From Vulcanisaeta distributa (GTDB lineage Archaea; Thermoproteota; Thermoprotei; Thermoproteales; Thermocladiaceae), in the NCBI GenBank assembly GCA_002506645.1, contig DAXY01000035.1:10349-19290 (forward strand): a stretch of 8,942 nucleotides of DNA, given 5' to 3'. Shown here one piece after another: positions 5,972 through 8,942 of the stretch; the stretch's first letter is position 1; each line of letters opens with the position of its first letter. The notes beneath the pieces were generated by a model that had not been told where the DNA came from, ran no database searches, and saw only the letters and a program-made list of their open reading frames with translations. The translations under genes and the position numbers were made by a program.

Positions 5972-6514
5972 ATGTCGTGGTTCGAGGACATCGATAACTG
6001 GTTTAAGAGAATTCAGAAGTACTTTGAGGAGCTTGAGCGCGAGATGGAGGAGGAAATCGAAAGGGCAATGAGAGGCATTGCGCCGGGGGATGAAGAAAGA
6101 CGTGGAGGTAGGGCGAGACCTAGGTACTATTATTACGGGTTTGAAATATCCATAGGCCCCGATGGGAAGCCTAGGATTAAGGAGTTCGGCAATGTGAGGC
6201 CCAGGGGTGAAAAGCCAATTATTGAGGAGGACATTGAGCCGCTGACCGATGTAATTGAGGAGGAGGACTCAATAAAGGTCGTGATGGACATGCCGGGCGT
6301 TGATAAGGACAAAATAAGCATAAAGGTAACCGAGGATGGCAGGAAATTAATCATAAGCGCCAAGGACAGCGACAGGAAGTACTATAAGGAGGTTGACTTA
6401 CCGACCGAGGTTGACCCAAGCCAGTCGAAGGCCACCTACAGGAATGGCGTGTTGACTGTGGAATTGAAGAAGAAGAGCTCGGGTAAGAAGGGGTTTGATA
6501 TCAAGGTTGAGTGA
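5972..6514 (+). CDS. Hsp20/alpha-crystallin family small heat-shock protein
   Basis: Small heat-shock proteins are ATP-independent holdases that keep unfolding proteins soluble. In this 180-residue protein the alpha-crystallin domain covers about residues 88-172. Its hallmark near the end reads ATYRNGVLTVELKKK (A-x-x-x-N-G-V-L pattern). The C-terminal tail carries an I-K-V version of the I-x-I/V motif that links subunits into oligomers. The N-terminal region is long and charged: a predicted amphipathic helix (WFKRIQKYFEELEREMEEEIERAM), then an Arg/Gly-rich linker, a run of four tyrosines, and an ISIGPDGKPRIKEFGNV segment typical of archaeal Hsp20 proteins of this length. The ATG is preceded by a TATA-like box at leaderless distance. 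It lies between S17e and metG on the same strand. Confidence 0.93.
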   Translation: MSWFEDIDNWFKRIQKYFEELEREMEEEIERAMRGIAPGDEERRGGRARPRYYYYGFEISIGPDGKPRIKEFGNVRPRGEKPIIEEDIEPLTDVIEEEDSIKVVMDMPGVDKDKISIKVTEDGRKLIISAKDSDRKYYKEVDLPTEVDPSQSKATYRNGVLTVELKKKSSGKKGFDIKVE

Positions 6515-6533
6515 GTAATATCCCCTTAGTAAT

Positions 6534-6548
6534 TCCTTAAAAAATTTA
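6534..6548 (+). promoter_or_regulatory. Probable TATA box for metG
   Basis: The run ccttaaaaaatttaa lies just before the first possible metG start. Its centre is only about 13 bases before GTG 6554 but about 25 before the in-frame GTG at 6566. It therefore favours the downstream start if the message is leaderless. Confidence 0.4.
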
Positions 6549-6553
6549 AATTA

Positions 6554-8320
6554 GTGAACCATGCCGTGGCATTTGGTGGTCCAGGTGACCAAACAGGAAA
6601 TGCTAGGAGGAGGTGGGTCATAGGCTCCGCATGGCCGTATATATATGCAGTTCCACACCTAGGTAATTTAATCGGGTCCGTGTTGTCTGCCGACGTTTTC
6701 GCCAGGTACTTAAGGCTTAGGGGTGATGATGTTATATTCGTGTCGGGCTCCGACGAGCATGGTACGCCAATAGAGGTTGAGGCACTACAACTTGGTGTTA
6801 AGCCCAGGGAGTTGACGGATAGGATGCATGAAATAGTGAAGAAATTATTCGAATTATGGGAGATAAGCTTCGATAATTACACTAGGACCGAGTCACCGGT
6901 GCATAGGGAGTTCGTTAAGGAGTTCTTCATGAAGCTCTACAACAACGGCTACATATTCACTAGGGAGGATGAGGTGCCCTACTGCCCAAGGGATAGGATA
7001 TACCTACCCGACAGGTTCATAATAGGCACATGCCCCTACTGCGGTTATGACAAGGCGCGCGGCGATCAGTGCGAGAACTGCGGTAGGTTACTTGAGCCGA
7101 GGCTCCTAATAAACCCTAGGTGCGCAATATGCGGTTCTAAACCGGTTTGGGTTAAGACAAGGCATTGGTACTTAGACCTGACGAAACTCGAGGATAGGGT
7201 TAGGAAATACGTTGAGGGGAACACGGCACTGCCTGAGAATGCCAAGCAAATGAGCCTTGGAATGCTTAAGGAGGGGTTAAAGCCGAGGGCAATAACGAGG
7301 GATAATAAGTGGGGCATAGAGGCGCCGTTTCCGGGCGCCGATGGTAAGACGATATACGTGTGGTTTGAGGCGGTGCTCGGCTATATATCGGCGACTATAG
7401 AGTACCTAAGGAGTAAGGGTGATGAGGATGGGTGGAAGAGGTATTGGTTTGACCCAAGCACACGCGTCGTGTTCTTCGTGGGTAAGGACAACATACCATT
7501 CCACGTAATACTACTGCCGGCCATGCTCATAGCCTCTGGGGACCCATACGTGATGCCCTACACCACAGCATCCACGGAGTACCTACTCTTCGAGGGTAAG
7601 AAATTCTCCAAGAGCCAGAGGATTGGTGTTTGGATTGATGAGGCGCTGGAGTTAATGCCCGTCGATTACTGGAGGTTCATACTAATCTACCAGAGACCCG
7701 AGGGTAGGGACACGAGCTTCACCTGGAACCAGGCCCTAGAGATCATAAACTCAATACTGAATGACGTGATTGGAAACTTCATACACAGGGTGTTGACGTT
7801 CATAAGCGCGAGGTTTAATGGGGAGGTTCCAAGCGGCGCCCTTAAGGACGTCGACATTGAGTATAGGGATGAGGCCCTAAGCCACTTCAGGGCTTCTGAG
7901 GGGCATTACGAAAGGATTGAGCTTAGGGACGCATTGACGGAAGTTGTGGAGATCGCAAGGGTCGGTAATAGGTACCTGAATGATAGACAGCCCTGGGAAT
8001 TAATAAAGGGCAATAGGGATGAGGCCGGCGCAGTCGTGCTAAACGCCCTCCACATGGTCAAGGCGCTATCCATCGGCCTATGGCCCGTGATGCCCAAGTA
8101 CATGGAGGAGTTATGGGCCATGGCAGGCTTTGGGAGGCTGGCCTGGAATGACGCGTATGAACCACCGAAACCGGGCACCAAGGTAAGTAACGTGAGGCCC
8201 CTATTCAAGAAGATCAGTTATGAGGAGTTTAAGGCAATGCTGAGAAGACTTGACGAGATTAGGGATGCTAAGGACAGGAGTAAGTACCCATGGGAACAAG
8301 TCCACCTACCGATCCAGTGA
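6554..8320 (+). CDS. metG: Methionyl-tRNA synthetase (class I)
   Basis: MetRS charges tRNA-Met, including the initiator. The class I signatures are PHLGN (HIGH motif) at residues 34-38 and KFSKS (KMSKS motif) at 350-354, with [10 protein letters not shown] at 63-72. The zinc-knuckle insert (about 140-195) contains CPYC (C160, C163) and CENC (C173, C176), plus C144 and the pair C190/C193. The alpha-helical anticodon-binding domain follows from about 375, with [14 protein letters not shown] near 472-485. The protein ends at 588 residues and has no EMAP-II-like tRNA-binding domain at the C-terminus, so any such domain would be encoded elsewhere. The longest reading starts at GTG 6554; the in-frame GTG at 6566 (residue 5) fits the TATA box better and loses no conserved residue. 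The stop is followed directly by a strong Shine-Dalgarno sequence. Confidence 0.96.
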   Translation: MNHAVAFGGPGDQTGNARRRWVIGSAWPYIYAVPHLGNLIGSVLSADVFARYLRLRGDDVIFVSGSDEHGTPIEVEALQLGVKPRELTDRMHEIVKKLFELWEISFDNYTRTESPVHREFVKEFFMKLYNNGYIFTREDEVPYCPRDRIYLPDRFIIGTCPYCGYDKARGDQCENCGRLLEPRLLINPRCAICGSKPVWVKTRHWYLDLTKLEDRVRKYVEGNTALPENAKQMSLGMLKEGLKPRAITRDNKWGIEAPFPGADGKTIYVWFEAVLGYISATIEYLRSKGDEDGWKRYWFDPSTRVVFFVGKDNIPFHVILLPAMLIASGDPYVMPYTTASTEYLLFEGKKFSKSQRIGVWIDEALELMPVDYWRFILIYQRPEGRDTSFTWNQALEIINSILNDVIGNFIHRVLTFISARFNGEVPSGALKDVDIEYRDEALSHFRASEGHYERIELRDALTEVVEIARVGNRYLNDRQPWELIKGNRDEAGAVVLNALHMVKALSIGLWPVMPKYMEELWAMAGFGRLAWNDAYEPPKPGTKVSNVRPLFKKISYEEFKAMLRRLDEIRDAKDRSKYPWEQVHLPIQ

Positions 8321-8331
8321 GGAGGTAATAC

Positions 8332-8388
8332 GTGGGAAATACCTGCGGCGTTTTCCTGGTAATAAAAATAAACTGTGAAAATCGTTAG
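8332..8388 (+). CDS. Possible 18-codon mini-ORF with strong Shine-Dalgarno, between metG and dcd
   Basis: Immediately after the metG stop, GGAGGT (8321-8326) sits five bases before a GTG at 8332. From there 18 sense codons run to a TAG at 8386-8388, giving GTG-encoded M-G-N-T-C-G-V-F-L-V-I-K-I-N-C-E-N-R. Nearly every other gene here lacks a Shine-Dalgarno sequence, so this one stands out. The reading frame differs from dcd and overlaps the dcd TATA-like element. It could be a metG-coupled leader peptide, a small protein or chance. I do not recognise the peptide. Confidence 0.25.
   Translation: MGNTCGVFLVIKINCENR
8360..8371 (+). promoter_or_regulatory. Probable TATA box for dcd
   Basis: The run taataaaaataa is centred about 30 bases before ATG 8396 but only 9 bases before the alternative GTG 8375. 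It therefore supports ATG 8396 as the start. Confidence 0.45.
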
Positions 8389-8395
8389 TAGGTTA

Positions 8396-8935
8396 ATGTC
8401 CGTATTGACGAGGGATGAGATACTGAGGCTTATTAGGGGTGGCGCACTATCAATTGAGCCCTTCAGCGAGGATGTTGTTAGGGAGAATGGGCTTGACCTA
8501 AGGGTTGGTAATGAGTACGCAGTCTACGCCTTCGAGGGGCAGGTAATAGACCCGTGCGAGCTCGAGAGCGCTAGACACCTCTTCAGCATTGTCGAGGCTA
8601 AGGACGGGAGGATAGTCATACCGCCAAGGAGCTTCGCACTACTGACGACGATGGAGTACGTGAAGTTCCCAAGGGATGTTGTTGGCTTCTGCAACTTACG
8701 TTCAACCCTGGCAAGGTACGGCCTAAGCGTACCGCCGACAATAATCGACGCGGGCTTCGAGGGAAACGTAACGATTGAGGTGATAAACAATAGCGGCAAT
8801 TACATGGTGCTTAGGCCTGGCATGAGGTTCCTACACGTCGTCCTGGTCAAGGCAATCGGCGAGGCCAAGTACCTCGGTAGGTACCTTGGTCAAAGGGGCG
8901 TAACACCGCCGAAGGGCATGAAGGGTGAGTGCTGA
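8396..8935 (+). CDS. dcd: dCTP deaminase (dUTPase superfamily, crenarchaeal type)
   Basis: Dcd deaminates dCTP to dUTP, feeding dTMP synthesis and controlling dUTP. From ATG 8396 the protein has 179 residues, typical of the family. Motifs visible are RENGLDLRVGNEY near 29-41, the LRSTLAR block at 101-107 (R102, S103, R107), IDAGFEGN at 117-124, and the catalytic-base candidate E128 in TIEV. The C-terminal tail YLGQRGVTPPKGM resembles the segment that closes over the nucleotide. Compared with E. coli Dcd (HVTAHRIDPGW), the loop before IDAGF is two residues shorter (PPTIIDAGF), as I recall for Sulfolobus homologues. A dUTPase or bifunctional activity is therefore not excluded. An in-frame GTG at 8375 would add seven residues, but the TATA-like box favours ATG 8396. 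The stop lies seven bases before the right edge. Confidence 0.88.
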   Translation: MSVLTRDEILRLIRGGALSIEPFSEDVVRENGLDLRVGNEYAVYAFEGQVIDPCELESARHLFSIVEAKDGRIVIPPRSFALLTTMEYVKFPRDVVGFCNLRSTLARYGLSVPPTIIDAGFEGNVTIEVINNSGNYMVLRPGMRFLHVVLVKAIGEAKYLGRYLGQRGVTPPKGMKGEC

Positions 8936-8942
8936 GTTCACC

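Noticed and set aside
7066..7317. Minus-strand open frames inside metG, dcd and tgtA
   Set aside because: They lie within well-supported genes, have no family features, and arise from codon bias of the sense strand.
8323..8356. Hairpins (aggta/tacct and ggaaa/tttcc) after metG as a terminator
   Set aside because: The two stems are 5 bp, interleaved with each other, and have no clean T-tract after a stable stem.
8924..8942. ggtga/tcacc inverted repeat at the dcd stop
   Set aside because: Only 5 bp with a 9-base loop, and cut by the window edge, so no function can be argued.
1..8942. CRISPR array, transposon, tRNA or integration site
   Set aside because: No regularly spaced repeats, terminal inverted repeats, transposase motifs or tRNA-like cloverleaf could be found by eye.

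Overview
The window reads as a piece of a crenarchaeal (Thermoproteales-type) chromosome, perhaps close to Vulcanisaeta or Caldivirga; the genus is a guess. The grounds are archaeal information-processing genes (transcription factor B, RNA polymerase subunit Rpo8, an Sm-like protein with a C-terminal extension, archaeosine tRNA-guanine transglycosylase, ribosomal protein S17e), heavy use of AGG and ATA codons, very compact spacing, and A/T-rich TATA-like boxes about 25 bases before most start codons, as expected for leaderless archaeal transcripts. No tRNA, rRNA, CRISPR array, insertion sequence or integration scar is visible. No gene-free stretch exceeds about 110 bases.

Left block (1-2709, minus strand): rpo8, then a divergent TFB paralogue, then a type II/IV secretion (VirB11/GspE-like) ATPase that runs off the left edge. 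The ATPase begins about 26 bases after the TFB stop and has no clear promoter of its own, so it may be read through from TFB.

Centre (2767-5614): an Sm-like protein gene and rpo8 diverge from a 57-base spacer whose two TATA-like elements overlap. tgtA follows on the plus strand and meets a minus-strand PAC2-family proteasome-assembly chaperone gene tail to tail, with a 4-base overlap of the two stop codons.

Right block (5708-8935, plus strand): ribosomal protein S17e, a small heat-shock protein, methionyl-tRNA synthetase and a dCTP deaminase-type enzyme, each with its own TATA-like element. A strong Shine-Dalgarno sequence just after metG precedes an 18-codon mini-ORF that overlaps the dcd start region.

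Most of the window is housekeeping: transcription (Rpo8, TFB), RNA binding and tRNA modification (Sm-like protein, TgtA), translation (S17e, MetRS), protein quality control (PAC2, Hsp20) and nucleotide metabolism (Dcd). I see no clear new multi-gene system. The points most worth a second look are the atypical TFB next to a secretion ATPase, the cysteine cluster at the N-terminus of that ATPase, the HbYX-like tail of the PAC2 protein, and the SD-led mini-ORF after metG.
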